Assembly: GCA_017479425.1 (NCBI GenBank)
Contig: JAFVCD010000043.1
Span: 1-64,000 of the forward strand
DNA length: 64,000 nt
Source: Oscillospiraceae bacterium
Lineage (GTDB): Bacteria > Bacillota > Clostridia > Oscillospirales > Oscillospiraceae
Direction: 5' to 3'
Shown: positions 34,920-43,259 of the stretch, in pieces
Numbering within the stretch: position 1 is the stretch's first letter
How the letters are laid out: the number at the start of each line of letters is the position of its first letter
Translations under genes and position numbers: made by a program
The notes under the pieces: model-generated
Databases searched by the model: none
Seen by the model: the letters and a program-made list of their open reading frames with translations, nothing else
Told to the model about the DNA's origin: nothing

Positions 34920-36233
34920 ATGAAAAAATCCCGTAAATTCTGGCTGACTCTCGTTATCTTCTCGCTGACGGGGCAGATAGCGTGGGTAGTTGAGAATATG
35001 TACTTCAATGTTTTCATATATAAGATGTTCGCCGCCTCGGCGGCGGATATCTCCGTAATGGTGGGCGCTTCCGCCACGGCGGCAACTGTGACGACAGTGC
35101 TTATGGGCGCCCTCAGCGACAGAATCGGCAAGCGGAAGATAATGATGTGCTTCGGCTATATTGCATGGGGCATCTCAATTCTCGCCTTTGCCTTTATAAG
35201 GGCGGATATAATCGGCGCTGTGTTCGGCTCGGCGGTCAGTGCGGCGTCGGTGGGCATTTCCCTTGTCATTATTATGGACTGCGTAATGACCTTCTTCGGC
35301 TCTACGGCAAATGACGCAGCGTTCAATGCGTGGCTCACCGACTCCACAGATGATACTAATCGAGGCGCAGCAGAGGGCATAAATTCCATGATGCCCCTCA
35401 TTTCGATCCTCGTTGTGTTCGGCGGCTTTATGGGCTTCGATCTGGACAGAGCGGAGAGCTGGACTGTAATTTATTCCATAATCGGCGGAGCTGTGCTTGC
35501 CATCGGTGTTCTCGGCTTTTTCATTATCGACGAGCCGCCGCTCAGCCGGGCTGATTCGCTGGGTTATTTCGCAACGATCCTCTATGGCTTCCGTCCGGAT
35601 GTTATAAAAAAGAACGCAAGGCTTTACCTTGCGCTCGTGGGCTTTGTTGTGTTCAACACCGCAATTCAGATTTATATGCCATATCTCATAATCTACTATG
35701 AAAAGACGCTTGAAATGGCGGATTATGTGCTTATTATGGCGCCGGCGATAATCGCCGCCGCCGTGGTGACTGCGTTTTACGGCAGACTTACGGATAAATA
35801 CGGCTTTGAGCGCACGGTTTTACCGGCACTGGGTATGCTCCTTGCCGGATTTCTGCTCTTGTGGCTTGTGCCGGCGGTTATCTATGCCGAGGGCCTTGCG
35901 ATGAGGGTGCCGGTATTCATAGGCTCGCTTCTTATGATGAGCGGTTATCTCAGCGGCATGGCGGTTTTCGGTACGAAAATACGCAACGAAACGCCGGAAA
36001 ATCGAGCCGGACGCTTTCAGGGACTGCGCATAATTTCGCAGGTGCTTGTGCCCGGTATAGTTGGCCCGGCTATCGGCGCCTGGGTGCTGAGAGACGCACC
36101 GAAGGTGGTCAACGGCGACGGTACAGAATCATTTCTGCCCAGCGCGGATATTTTCCTTGCCGCGCTTATTGTAACGGCGCTGCTTATGGCTGTGCTGGGA
36201 GTTTATCTCGGAGCAAAAAGAAAGACGAGATAA
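34920..36233 (+). CDS. Major facilitator superfamily transporter
   Basis: 437 residues from ATG 34920 (GGGGTGCTGAT before it). About 12 membrane segments; the MFS loop 2-3 motif is seen as GALSDRIGKRKIM and again after TM8 as GRLTDKYGFERT. The charged residues in the first segment (SLTGQIAWVVENMYFN) resemble sugar/cation symporter-like MFS proteins of Firmicutes. Substrate not identifiable. It is probably cotranscribed with the M20 amidohydrolase. Confidence 0.88.
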   Translation: MKKSRKFWLTLVIFSLTGQIAWVVENMYFNVFIYKMFAASAADISVMVGASATAATVTTVLMGALSDRIGKRKIMMCFGYIAWGISILAFAFIRADIIGAVFGSAVSAASVGISLVIIMDCVMTFFGSTANDAAFNAWLTDSTDDTNRGAAEGINSMMPLISILVVFGGFMGFDLDRAESWTVIYSIIGGAVLAIGVLGFFIIDEPPLSRADSLGYFATILYGFRPDVIKKNARLYLALVGFVVFNTAIQIYMPYLIIYYEKTLEMADYVLIMAPAIIAAAVVTAFYGRLTDKYGFERTVLPALGMLLAGFLLLWLVPAVIYAEGLAMRVPVFIGSLLMMSGYLSGMAVFGTKIRNETPENRAGRFQGLRIISQVLVPGIVGPAIGAWVLRDAPKVVNGDGTESFLPSADIFLAALIVTALLMAVLGVYLGAKRKTR

Positions 36234-36245
36234 AGATGTTTTTTG

Positions 36246-36274
36246 TTGCTATTGTGCGAAGATAGATGTACAAT
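36246..36274 (+). promoter_or_regulatory. Promoter of the permease-GGDEF gene
   Basis: TTGCTA (36246-36251), 17 bases, TACAAT (36269-36274), 50 bases before the ATG. Confidence 0.6.
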
Positions 36275-36324
36275 ATAAAATACTATAATATTTGTAGGTA
36301 ATTATATCCTTAGGAGAAATATTT

Positions 36325-38565
36325 ATGAAGGATAATGCACCCGCAACTGCCGGCGCAACCCTCCAGCCGTATCTCTCGCCGATGGCGGTGTGGGCGCTCT
36401 CCGTCGGCTCGGCAATCGGTTGGGGCTCGCTCGTTGTAACGAGCAAAACCTATCTCTCGCAGGCAGGGCCTCTCGGCTCGATACTCGGCCTGCTCATCGG
36501 CTTTGTGATGATGATAATGGTCGCAAACCACTACCACTTCCTCGCAAACCGCTACCCCGGCACCGGAGGAATCTACAACTACGTCAAGTATATATTCGGC
36601 TATGACCGCGCTTTTCTCGTGGCGTGGTTCCTTTTCCTTGTCTACATAGCCATTTTCTGGGCGAATGCGACAAGCATACCGCTTTTTGCCCGCTACTTCC
36701 TCAAAAATGTGTTAAGCTTCGGCTATATCTACATGATCTTCGGATATGAGGTCTATCTCGGCGAGGCGCTCGTTACTCTTGCTGCAATACTCCTCGTCGC
36801 ACTTCTGTGCGCGAAGAGCAAAAAGGCTACGGCAAACAGCATGGTCGTGCTGACGCTCATATTCTCCATCGGCATTACGGTCTGCTTCGCCGCTTCGATG
36901 CTCGGCTTCAGCGGCTCCGGAACAACCATGGAGCCGGGCTTTGTGCCCGATAACAGCGCTGTGCGTCAGGTCGTCAGGATCGCGTTTATCTCGCCGTGGG
37001 CGTTCATCGGCTTCGAGAGCGTTTCGCACTCCGCCGCGGAGTACCGCTTCAAGCACAGGAATATGTTTCGCGTGCTTGCGATTTCGCTTGTAGTTATCAC
37101 GGCGCTCTACATTTTCATCATTCTCATGAGCGTTTCCGCATATCCGGAGGGATGCTCGAGCTGGCTTGATTACATCAGCCGCCTCGACGAGTTTGACGGC
37201 ATCGAGGGTCTTCCTGCGTTCTACGCCGCTTACCGTTATATGGGCGATATGGGCGTCAATATTCTGATGCTCTCGCTCCTCTCGCTCGTTCTTACGAGCC
37301 TTATCGGAATGATGCGCGCTCTGAGCCGCCTTTGCTACGCCGTAGCGCAGGACGGTATTCTGCCTGAGCGCTTCGCGCATCTCAACGACAAGCAGATCCC
37401 GGTAAACACGATAATTCTCATCGTTCTCGTATCGCTTCCCGCGCCGTTCCTCGGAAGAACGACCATCGGCTGGGTCGTCGATACCACGACCATCGGCGCC
37501 ACGATTATCTACGGCTTTGCCTCTTTCGCGGTTTTCAAGGTCGCAAGAAAGGAAAAAATAAAGCGAGACACGATTCTGAGCGGCATTTGTCTGATTATTC
37601 TCCTTATATTCATGGTATTTCTGCTTCTGCCCGGGGCGTTTTCGGATCACACCATCGAGTCCGAGACTTATTTTCTTATGAGCGTCTGGTCAATCGTGGG
37701 GCTTGTGTTCTTCAACAGCGTTATCCGCAAGGATCACGCAAGAAACTTCGGCAAGGCGATCATCGTCTGGATCGCGCTGCTGGTGTTCATCATGATGATG
37801 GCTATGACGCTTGCTGAGAGAGTCAACGAGGCGGAAGGCGACAGAGTTATTCAGGAGATGAGCGATTATTATGACGGAACTGCCGATGCGGAGACAATGG
37901 CGATAGATAAGGAGGCCTTCCTGCAAATGCAGCGCGAAAAGCTCCACCGCGCCGACAACGGCAGCGTTATCGTCATTACCGTGCTCTTCGGAATCAGCCT
38001 TGCGGTTATGCTCGTCAACTACTCCTCAATGAAAAAGTGGGAGAAAAAGACCGCGGATGAGCGCGATCAGGCGAGGATCGTCGCCTTTACCGATCCGCTC
38101 ACCGGCGTTAAGTCGAAGCATGCCTACACAATTCAGGAGGAGATTATTGGCGCCGAGATCGCGGAGGATAAGGCCGGCGACTTCGCCGTTATCGTCTGCG
38201 ACGTGAACGGGCTTAAAAAGATCAACGACACCCTCGGTCACAAGGCGGGCGATGAGTATATCCGCGCCGCGTGCGATATGCTCTGCGAGTATTTCAAGCA
38301 CAGCCCTGTCTACCGCGTCGGCGGCGATGAGTTCGTTGTTCTGCTTCAGGGCAAGGACTATGACAGCCGCGCAGAGATAATGCGCGAGATAAACACCAAA
38401 ATCGAGGAGAATATCGGCGCAGAGAAGGTGGTCATGAGCCTCGGAATTGCGGATTTTGATCCGGAGAACGATAAGACCTTCCACGAGGTGTTCAAGCGCG
38501 CCGACGGACTTATGTACGAGCGCAAAATGCAGCTCAAGAGCTTGGGCGCGGTCACAAGAGATTAA
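36325..38565 (+). CDS. Amino-acid permease (APC superfamily) fused to a GGDEF diguanylate cyclase domain
   Basis: 746 residues. Residues ~15-500 are an APC-type permease with about 12 membrane segments; the substrate-binding unwound helix motif is SVGSAIGWGSLVV and helix 6 reads SPWAFIGFESVSH. A final extra membrane segment (VIVITVLFGISLAVMLVNYSS, ~545-565) leads to a short coiled linker and a complete GGDEF domain (~585-740) beginning FTDPLTGVKSKHAY, with NGLKKINDTLGHKAGDEYI and the intact catalytic YRVGGDEFVVLL. No RxxD inhibitory I-site is visible just upstream. It should make c-di-GMP in response to transport or ligand binding (inference); fusion of a transporter to a cyclase is unusual. 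Confidence 0.93.
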   Translation: MKDNAPATAGATLQPYLSPMAVWALSVGSAIGWGSLVVTSKTYLSQAGPLGSILGLLIGFVMMIMVANHYHFLANRYPGTGGIYNYVKYIFGYDRAFLVAWFLFLVYIAIFWANATSIPLFARYFLKNVLSFGYIYMIFGYEVYLGEALVTLAAILLVALLCAKSKKATANSMVVLTLIFSIGITVCFAASMLGFSGSGTTMEPGFVPDNSAVRQVVRIAFISPWAFIGFESVSHSAAEYRFKHRNMFRVLAISLVVITALYIFIILMSVSAYPEGCSSWLDYISRLDEFDGIEGLPAFYAAYRYMGDMGVNILMLSLLSLVLTSLIGMMRALSRLCYAVAQDGILPERFAHLNDKQIPVNTIILIVLVSLPAPFLGRTTIGWVVDTTTIGATIIYGFASFAVFKVARKEKIKRDTILSGICLIILLIFMVFLLLPGAFSDHTIESETYFLMSVWSIVGLVFFNSVIRKDHARNFGKAIIVWIALLVFIMMMAMTLAERVNEAEGDRVIQEMSDYYDGTADAETMAIDKEAFLQMQREKLHRADNGSVIVITVLFGISLAVMLVNYSSMKKWEKKTADERDQARIVAFTDPLTGVKSKHAYTIQEEIIGAEIAEDKAGDFAVIVCDVNGLKKINDTLGHKAGDEYIRAACDMLCEYFKHSPVYRVGGDEFVVLLQGKDYDSRAEIMREINTKIEENIGAEKVVMSLGIADFDPENDKTFHEVFKRADGLMYERKMQLKSLGAVTRD

Positions 38566-38574
38566 AACGATAAT

Positions 38575-38755
38575 AGAAAATGAAAGGGGCTGTCAAATGC
38601 CTCTGGCTGGGATCTTTGCTCTTTGCTGCACGAATGCGGATGTGGTTGCAAGGTCTTCATGAAATCCAAACAAATCCAACATTTCATTGGCAACAGAGCC
38701 GCCGCCCATGCACAGAATTGCTTTTACGATCTGCCCGAACGGGAGTTTTCGGCTT
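38575..38755 (-). pseudogene. Remnant of an IS4-family transposase (N-terminal part)
   Basis: In one minus-strand frame, LPFGQIVKAILCMGGGS, then NEMLDLFGFHED, then TTSAFVQQRAKI match the start of IS4-type transposases. The match moves to another frame as PEAFDSPFHF, after which it is lost. There is no catalytic DDE region and no inverted repeat pair, so it is a decayed fragment. Confidence 0.7.
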
Positions 38756-38810
38756 CATGTGCATCCTCCTTGCAGTGTCCTCAGAGGGGACATATATCTT
38801 TAACTACAAG

Positions 38811-38852
38811 GGCCGCTTTACTGATTTAGAAAATCAGTAAAGCGGCCGCACA
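38811..38852. terminator. 17-bp perfect hairpin, probable bidirectional terminator
   Basis: GGCCGCTTTACTGATTT (38811-38827), loop AGA, exact complement (38831-38847), then GCACATTTTATT. It lies between the permease-GGDEF gene and the convergent VOC gene. Confidence 0.7.
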
Positions 38853-38925
38853 TTTTATTCTGTTTGTCAAGCCTTTTTCACATTTTCTTACAAAGCATAT
38901 CAGTCTCAACATGAACCCCGCTTGA

Positions 38926-39297
38926 TTATTTGATGTGCTCGATTATTTCGATCGCAAAGCCGCTCGGTGAGACCAACAGCATCGCCCGGGCGTTCTTCGG
39001 ATTGACCTCTTCGGTGCCGGGAGCGAGCTTGAAGCCGTGCGAGGTGAGCAGAGCGTACGCCTCATCGATGGAATCCACGTTCATACGCATGGCGGTCATG
39101 TCATGCGGGATAGAGTCAACCTGCGAGATGTCGACGCAAAAGCCGTTTGAGTCCTTCATTCTGGTGCGCTGAACTGATCCGGTGCCGCGGTCCACTACGG
39201 GTGCGTGGCGCTTTTCAAAGCCGAGCTCTTCAAAAAGCGTGATGACGGCCTCGGCGTTTGGGGATATAATCAGAGGGTTAAAGGTCGTGATTTTCAT
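38926..39297 (-). CDS. VOC/glyoxalase-family protein
   Basis: 123 residues from ATG 39297; GGAGG lies six bases upstream, and an ATG four codons earlier overlaps that site. It has two beta-alpha-beta-beta-beta halves of the vicinal-oxygen-chelate fold (NPLIISPNAEAVITLFEELGF ... start of half one; MRMNVDSIDEAYALLTSHGF, second half) and ends SPSGFAIEIIEHI with the usual metal-ligand Glu. Reaction unknown (the family includes lyases, dioxygenases and drug-binding proteins). Confidence 0.8.
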   Translation of the reverse strand: MKITTFNPLIISPNAEAVITLFEELGFEKRHAPVVDRGTGSVQRTRMKDSNGFCVDISQVDSIPHDMTAMRMNVDSIDEAYALLTSHGFKLAPGTEEVNPKNARAMLLVSPSGFAIEIIEHIK

Positions 39298-39371
39298 AGT
39301 AACCTCCATTTGATAGATTAGATGGGAATAGTATAGAAAGCTGGAAACACAAAACTGATTTAATTTATTAC

Positions 39372-39719
39372 TTAGTCGCCAAAGCGATTATAATAAGCTA
39401 CTAAGACGGTTGTTCCTAACACAGGAACAGATAGTGAAGTCGGGATTTGCAAAAGCTGCACATTCGGAAGAGAGAGGTAAATTTGATAAAGTTCTGCCAC
39501 AAACTTAGCGCCATTGGCAAAAGCTAAGAAGAAAACGCATTTTTTATTATCCAGTAAAGCACCGGCTTTTGTTGTGTTACCGAAAGCAATTAAATTGGCG
39601 ATGATTATGAATAATTGGCCTTGTGATAAACCCATTTCATGAACGAAATAGCTGGAATAAACCAGTCCAAGACCAAGCAATGATGCGTATAAAATACGAA
39701 AAGCTGAGCAAATCTGCAA
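39372..39719 (-). CDS. AT-rich putative membrane protein, probably a gene fragment
   Basis: 115 residues from a TTG codon, with three or four hydrophobic segments (e.g. LYASLLGLGLVYSSYFV, LFIIIANLIAFG). The frame stays open upstream to 39806 with plausible protein sequence but no good start, so this may be the 3' part of a larger gene that lost its 5' end. Base composition is clearly lower in GC than the host genes. I do not recognise the family. It sits between a VOC gene and putative attachment repeats, inside the island. Confidence 0.35.
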   Translation of the reverse strand: MQICSAFRILYASLLGLGLVYSSYFVHEMGLSQGQLFIIIANLIAFGNTTKAGALLDNKKCVFFLAFANGAKFVAELYQIYLSLPNVQLLQIPTSLSVPVLGTTVLVAYYNRFGD

Positions 39720-39865
39720 GGCATCACCGCCTTTTCGGTAGATTTTGAGAAAAATCGCTGTTTTATTGGCAGGCGGGAGAAGACAAATCGCTGCTACTTT
39801 AGTAATTCACGATTTGACGCTATCTTATTATACTTGAAATGTGTATATACTTCAAGCCTTTCGTT

Positions 39866-39884
39866 GTGGACCTGAAGAGATTCG
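39866..39884. repeat. 19-bp direct repeat of the tRNA-Ala 3' end (putative att site)
   Basis: GTGGACCTGAAGAGATTCG recurs exactly at 40147-40165, where it is the T-loop to 3' end of the disrupted host tRNA-Ala(CGC). Duplication of a tRNA 3' end is the mark of tyrosine-recombinase integration, so the 39885-40146 segment or its neighbourhood may be what is left of such an element. Confidence 0.7.
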
Positions 39885-39900
39885 CAAAGCTATTTGCTGT

Positions 39901-39995
39901 TCGTCACACCAGATAAGGATGCGTTCGTCGCACAATATGGGGATAACAGATTTAGTCACGCTATATGAGTATCGTCACAATAAATGAGGATTAAT
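39901..39995 (+). repeat. Four degenerate direct repeats beside the att repeat
   Basis: Units begin at 39901, 39925, 39953 and 39972 and follow the pattern TCGTCACA-n-n-ATATGAGGAT (units vary, e.g. TCGTCACAATAAATGAGGAT). Spacing is 24, 28 and 19 bases. The array starts 17 bases from the 19-bp att-like repeat. They resemble integrase arm-type binding sites; iterons are an alternative. Beyond this the segment up to 40144 holds no gene, only a TCCGAAC/GTTCGGA hairpin near 40110-40136. Confidence 0.5.
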
Positions 39996-40144
39996 AATGC
40001 ACACCTTGATGTACCCAATACCACACGTCTGCCCGTTCGGACGGGGTACTGCAAAAAGCAGGGGTCACTCTTTTATTGTGCTGTCCGAAAAATGAAAAAT
40101 CCGAACCCGCCGCCTATCGGAAACAAGTTCGGATAATTCCATTT

Positions 40145-40205
40145 TGGTGGACCTGAAGAGATTCGAACTCTCGACCTCACGGATGCGAACCGTGCGCTCT
40201 CCCAA
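40145..40205 (-). pseudogene. 3' part of the disrupted host tRNA-Ala(CGC)
   Basis: 61 bases with CCA end, T-arm (GAGAG/CTCTT), variable loop, anticodon arm CACGG-TTCGCAT-CCGTG (anticodon CGC) and the 3' half of the D-arm (TTGGGAGAGC). The 5' side is unrelated sequence: no acceptor or D-stem partner is present. The missing 15 bases are at 57661-57675 on the same strand; joined they give a perfect 76-base tRNA with acceptor GGGCTTG/CAGGTCC and the alanine identity pair G3:U70. Confidence 0.88.
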
Positions 40206-40369
40206 GTGGCACCATTACACGCCCCGATTATTTATAATATAGAACTTTAGCATATTTTTATTATTTCTGCAAGTGATAAACTTATGGCTCAATCTTTTTT
40301 GTTCGCACATTCGTCTTTTCATTTTCTTTCTGCTATGATGATGGCACAAATGAAAAGGAGGTTTTCATT

Positions 40370-40717
40370 ATGACAGAAATCACATACCACCGCGAGGACG
40401 ATTATCTCATCCCCGACCTTATAGCGCCGGAAAACCCAAAAATCGGCATCTGGGGCTACCGCAGAAGAGAGTATCTTTGCAAGCACAAAGACCCGATTTA
40501 CACCGCCTTGTTTCTTAGCGGCAAACTCAACGCCCACCTCATGGAAGTCGACCGTTCAGCAAACGAAATGTTCGACCGCCTGATAAAAGAATACTCGGCG
40601 CGTGAAGGCTTAACCGAACAGCTCAAAGCACAGAATCAGATGGAATGGATCAGACGAATGAACGGCATACATGCAAGAGTTGAAGAGACGATCTATTCCG
40701 AATATATCTACAAGTAA
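40370..40717 (+). CDS. tnpV: TnpV family transposon-encoded protein
   Basis: 115 residues with the family pattern: DYLIPDL near the start, GIWGYRRREYLCKHK, YTALFLSGKLNAHLMEVD and a C-terminal WIRRMNGIHARVEETIYSEYIY. TnpV occurs in Tn4451-like mobilizable transposons, where it has been regarded as an accessory, excisionase-like factor. It is 165 bases inside the left end of the element. AAAGGAGG lies eight bases before the ATG. Confidence 0.85.
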   Translation: MTEITYHREDDYLIPDLIAPENPKIGIWGYRRREYLCKHKDPIYTALFLSGKLNAHLMEVDRSANEMFDRLIKEYSAREGLTEQLKAQNQMEWIRRMNGIHARVEETIYSEYIYK

Positions 40718-40729
40718 ATAATGCACTGT

Positions 40730-40769
40730 GCCTGCGGTGAGAAGCTTCCCTCACCGCAGGCCTTTTTTC
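40730..40769 (+). terminator. Terminator of tnpV
   Basis: Stem GCCTGCGGTGAG / CTCACCGCAGGC with loop AAGCTTCC, then CTTTTTT. Confidence 0.88.
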
Positions 40770-40786
40770 AATGGCATAATTTTCTC

Positions 40787-40836
40787 TTGACAAAGCTATA
40801 CTATCGTAGTAGTATAATATTACTATTGCAATAGTA
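40787..40836 (+). promoter_or_regulatory. Promoter and BlaI-type operators of the blaI-blaR1 pair
   Basis: TTGACA at 40787-40792 with TAGTAT 17 bases on (40810-40815) or TATAAT at 40813-40818. Two dyads of the BlaI/MecI half-site type overlap it: ATACTA ... TAGTAT (40798-40815) and the perfect 16-bp palindrome TACTATTGCAATAGTA (40821-40836). This implies autorepression by the BlaI-like product. Confidence 0.8.
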
Positions 40837-40854
40837 TATAAGGAGAGATGCTGA

Positions 40855-41217
40855 ATGTCAGTAAAATTGTTCGACTCTGAATTGAAGGTCATGGAGGTTC
40901 TATGGGACGAGGGCGAGGTAAAGGCGAGCCGAATTGCGACTGTTCTGGGCGATAAAATCGGCTGGAATGTCAACACCACCTATACGGTCATTAAGAAGTG
41001 CATAGCAAAGGGTGCTGTCGAACGCCGTGACCCCGGCTTTATATGCCGCGCGCTCGTAACGAAGGAAGAGATAAGAGCCGATGAGCTGACGAGCCTTATG
41101 GAAAAGCTTTTTGACGGCTCGCCAAAGGCTCTGGCTGCTACGCTTTTGAGCGGCAAGGTACTCACAAAGGAGGAAATTGCCGCACTTCGGGAGCTTGTAA
41201 ACAATGAAGCTGATTGA
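40855..41217 (+). CDS. BlaI/MecI-family transcriptional repressor
   Basis: 120 residues. Winged-helix domain starting LFDSELKVMEVLWDEGEVKA, with recognition helix region NVNTTYTVIKKCIAKGAVER, and a C-terminal dimerisation segment where the partner protease would cut. It overlaps the following M56 gene by 14 bases. In known systems the cognate BlaR1 senses a cell-wall antibiotic and inactivates the repressor. Here the controlled genes are probably its own operon, since a TACTA-type operator is seen only at its promoter. Confidence 0.92.
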   Translation: MSVKLFDSELKVMEVLWDEGEVKASRIATVLGDKIGWNVNTTYTVIKKCIAKGAVERRDPGFICRALVTKEEIRADELTSLMEKLFDGSPKALAATLLSGKVLTKEEIAALRELVNNEAD

Positions 41218-42598
41218 GCTGAGCGTATCCGGCGGAGCTTTGATCGCTCTTGTTGCAATTCTGCGCTTTTTCGCAGGCAAACGGCTTCCGCATAGGCTTA
41301 TTGCGCTGATGTGGGCGCTTGCGGTTGTGAAATTGTGGGTGCCGGTGACCTTAAACGTGCTGCCGGCGCAGGTTGTTTCCGAGCCGGTGACAGCTATTAC
41401 CGAAACATTTAAAGCTTCGGAAACTCCGACTGTTTTTGAAATATCGGAAAACGCTAAAACCGTGCGCATACCGTATATGCAAATAGGCTATTTCGTCGGC
41501 GTATCGGGCGTGCTGATTTACTACGCAATCGGGCAAATCGGACTTTATAGGGCATTCCGAAATGCGGAAAGGTTTAACGAGCCGATTTGCGACGAGCTGA
41601 AGGGCAAGATCGGCATTTGCCGGCGTGTGCGCTTTGTAAGAAGTGAGCGTATAACCGGAGGCTTGACCTATGGAACACTTTTTCCGGTTGTGGTTATCGG
41701 CGTCGGAGTGGATGCAAATAACCGATTGCAGACAGAAACTGTGATTGTCCATGAGCTGACTCATGTCCGCCGACTCGACACCACGAAGAAGCTTGTTCTT
41801 GCGCTGACTCTGGGGCTTCACTGGTTCAATCCCCTCGTTTGGCTTATGTACCGCCTTGCCTTTGAGGATATTGAGCTTGGCTGCGATGCGGATTCGCTGA
41901 GATTTCTCGGCTTGGAGCGCAGAAAGAGCTATGCTGTGTGCCTTATTGACCTTGAGGAAAAGCGGGCAGAGCGTTTTAATGCGGCATTTCTCTCAAAAAG
42001 CCTTGTGGAAAGGAGAATAAGGATGATTATGTCTAAGAAAAAGAAATCCATTCTGCTTGCTTTTATCGCGGTCATTCTCACGGCGGGAGTATTTGTCGGC
42101 ACCTCGCTGAGAGCTGAGGCGGCAAAAGAATTAGCGGAAGATAATACGAAGAAAAGTGCTTGGGAGATAGCTGAAACGATAAGCGCAAAGCTTGCAAATA
42201 GCCGAAGATTTCCGGAGTTTGTTGAAGCAGATGATGGATTTCCAATCGAAACAGAGAACGGATATATCAGGCTCACGGAATTATCTGGTGACGCTCCAAT
42301 ATGCGTTTATATTTGGAACTCCGATTTTGGGTCGACTGCTTCAGTTATCGTAAAAAAGAGCGTTCGTGAAGAAATGCCTGATATATTCAGTTGGATATTG
42401 GATGAAAACATGAGTGACCCCACCGGACACGGATTCGGAAAAGATGAAATAAAGGTAATATTCATGGAATCAGGCGAGGGTTTTCATAACAGTTATCGTG
42501 GCGGCGATGTGGTAATCAGAGATAACTATCTTGTGGGCTACAAAAATGCAGACAACGCTAAAGACCTGATAGATAATCTGAGCAATTATTTGTCTTAA
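41204..42598 (+). CDS. BlaR1-type M56 membrane metalloprotease with a non-penicillin-binding sensor domain
   Basis: 464 residues. Membrane segments near residues 1-60 and 95-115, then a cytosolic gluzincin domain with VHELTHVRRLD (HEXXH) and EDIELGCDAD (third ligand Glu region). A last membrane segment (SILLAFIAVILTAGVFVGTS) is followed by a ~165-residue outside domain. That domain has no SxxK/SxN/KTG penicillin-binding motifs, so the signal is probably not a beta-lactam. It should cleave or cause loss of the partner BlaI-like repressor. Confidence 0.87.
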   Translation: MKLIELSVSGGALIALVAILRFFAGKRLPHRLIALMWALAVVKLWVPVTLNVLPAQVVSEPVTAITETFKASETPTVFEISENAKTVRIPYMQIGYFVGVSGVLIYYAIGQIGLYRAFRNAERFNEPICDELKGKIGICRRVRFVRSERITGGLTYGTLFPVVVIGVGVDANNRLQTETVIVHELTHVRRLDTTKKLVLALTLGLHWFNPLVWLMYRLAFEDIELGCDADSLRFLGLERRKSYAVCLIDLEEKRAERFNAAFLSKSLVERRIRMIMSKKKKSILLAFIAVILTAGVFVGTSLRAEAAKELAEDNTKKSAWEIAETISAKLANSRRFPEFVEADDGFPIETENGYIRLTELSGDAPICVYIWNSDFGSTASVIVKKSVREEMPDIFSWILDENMSDPTGHGFGKDEIKVIFMESGEGFHNSYRGGDVVIRDNYLVGYKNADNAKDLIDNLSNYLS

Positions 42599-42634
42599 GT
42601 TCAGATTGCAAAAACGGTCATATCCGGAAAATGA

Positions 42635-42687
42635 ACAGCACCGCATTTGTTAGACAAGAGGCAACAAATGCGGTGCTGTTTTTATTC
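42635..42687 (+). terminator. Terminator of the blaI-blaR1 operon
   Basis: Very strong 17-bp perfect stem ACAGCACCGCATTTGTT / AACAAATGCGGTGCTGT, 11-base loop, then TTTTATT. Confidence 0.9.
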
Positions 42688-42776
42688 TAAAAGAGACTGC
42701 AAAAAAATTGTAAATCCATGGGACGTTTTGGGACTTTAAAGGATATATTATAAGAAAAGGCAAAAGAAGGGGCGTG

Positions 42777-43259
42777 ATGGATATGAACGAAGCGCAGTTT
42801 AAGAGCATACTTTCAGACTACGGCGACACTGTATATCGCGTCGCTTTACATATACTCTGCTCGGTGCCGGACTCCGAGGACGTCGTTCAGCAGACCTTTA
42901 CAAAGCTTTGGGTATCGGACAAGCACTATGACAGCGAAGAGCATCTGCGGCGCTGGCTTATAAGAGTTGCGGTGAATGAGTGCAAAAAGGAGCTCAGGAG
43001 CCCGCGAAGAAGAATAGCGTCATTAGACGATGCGGCTACAGAGCCTGAGTTCGAGAACGATGAATACCGGGAAGTCTGGGAAAAGGTTAAGGTGCTTGAT
43101 TCAAAGTACAGAACGGCGGTTTATCTCCACTACTACGAGGGTTACAACGCTGAGGAAATCGCAAAAATGACAGGCTCGACTGCCTCGACAGTCAGAACGA
43201 GGCTTATGCGAGCGAGGGAGCAACTGAAAAATCTTTTGGGAGGCGATGAAAATGAGTAA
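42777..43259 (+). CDS. ECF-type RNA polymerase sigma factor
   Basis: About 160 residues. Sigma region 2 (YGDTVYRVALHILCSVPDSEDVVQQTF) and region 4 (KYRTAVYLHYYEGYNAEEIAKMTGSTASTVRTRLMRAREQLK) are both clear. The ATG at 42777 is preferred; AAGAAGGGG lies upstream. The gene overlaps the next, which encodes a membrane protein, in the usual sigma/anti-sigma arrangement. It should direct transcription of envelope-stress or cargo genes; targets are unknown. Confidence 0.9.
   Translation: MDMNEAQFKSILSDYGDTVYRVALHILCSVPDSEDVVQQTFTKLWVSDKHYDSEEHLRRWLIRVAVNECKKELRSPRRRIASLDDAATEPEFENDEYREVWEKVKVLDSKYRTAVYLHYYEGYNAEEIAKMTGSTASTVRTRLMRAREQLKNLLGGDENE

Noticed and set aside
39901..39995. CRISPR array
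   Set aside because: Repeats are degenerate, spacing is uneven (24, 28, 19 bases), there are no unique spacers and no cas genes.
40145..40225. Reading 40145-40225 as a complete tRNA
   Set aside because: The 5' 20 bases do not pair with the acceptor or D-stem; the matching 5' part is found at 57661-57675 instead.
41204..42598. Beta-lactam sensor BlaR1
   Set aside because: The outer domain lacks penicillin-binding motifs and no beta-lactamase or PBP2a gene is nearby, so only the generic M56/BlaR1-type name is used.
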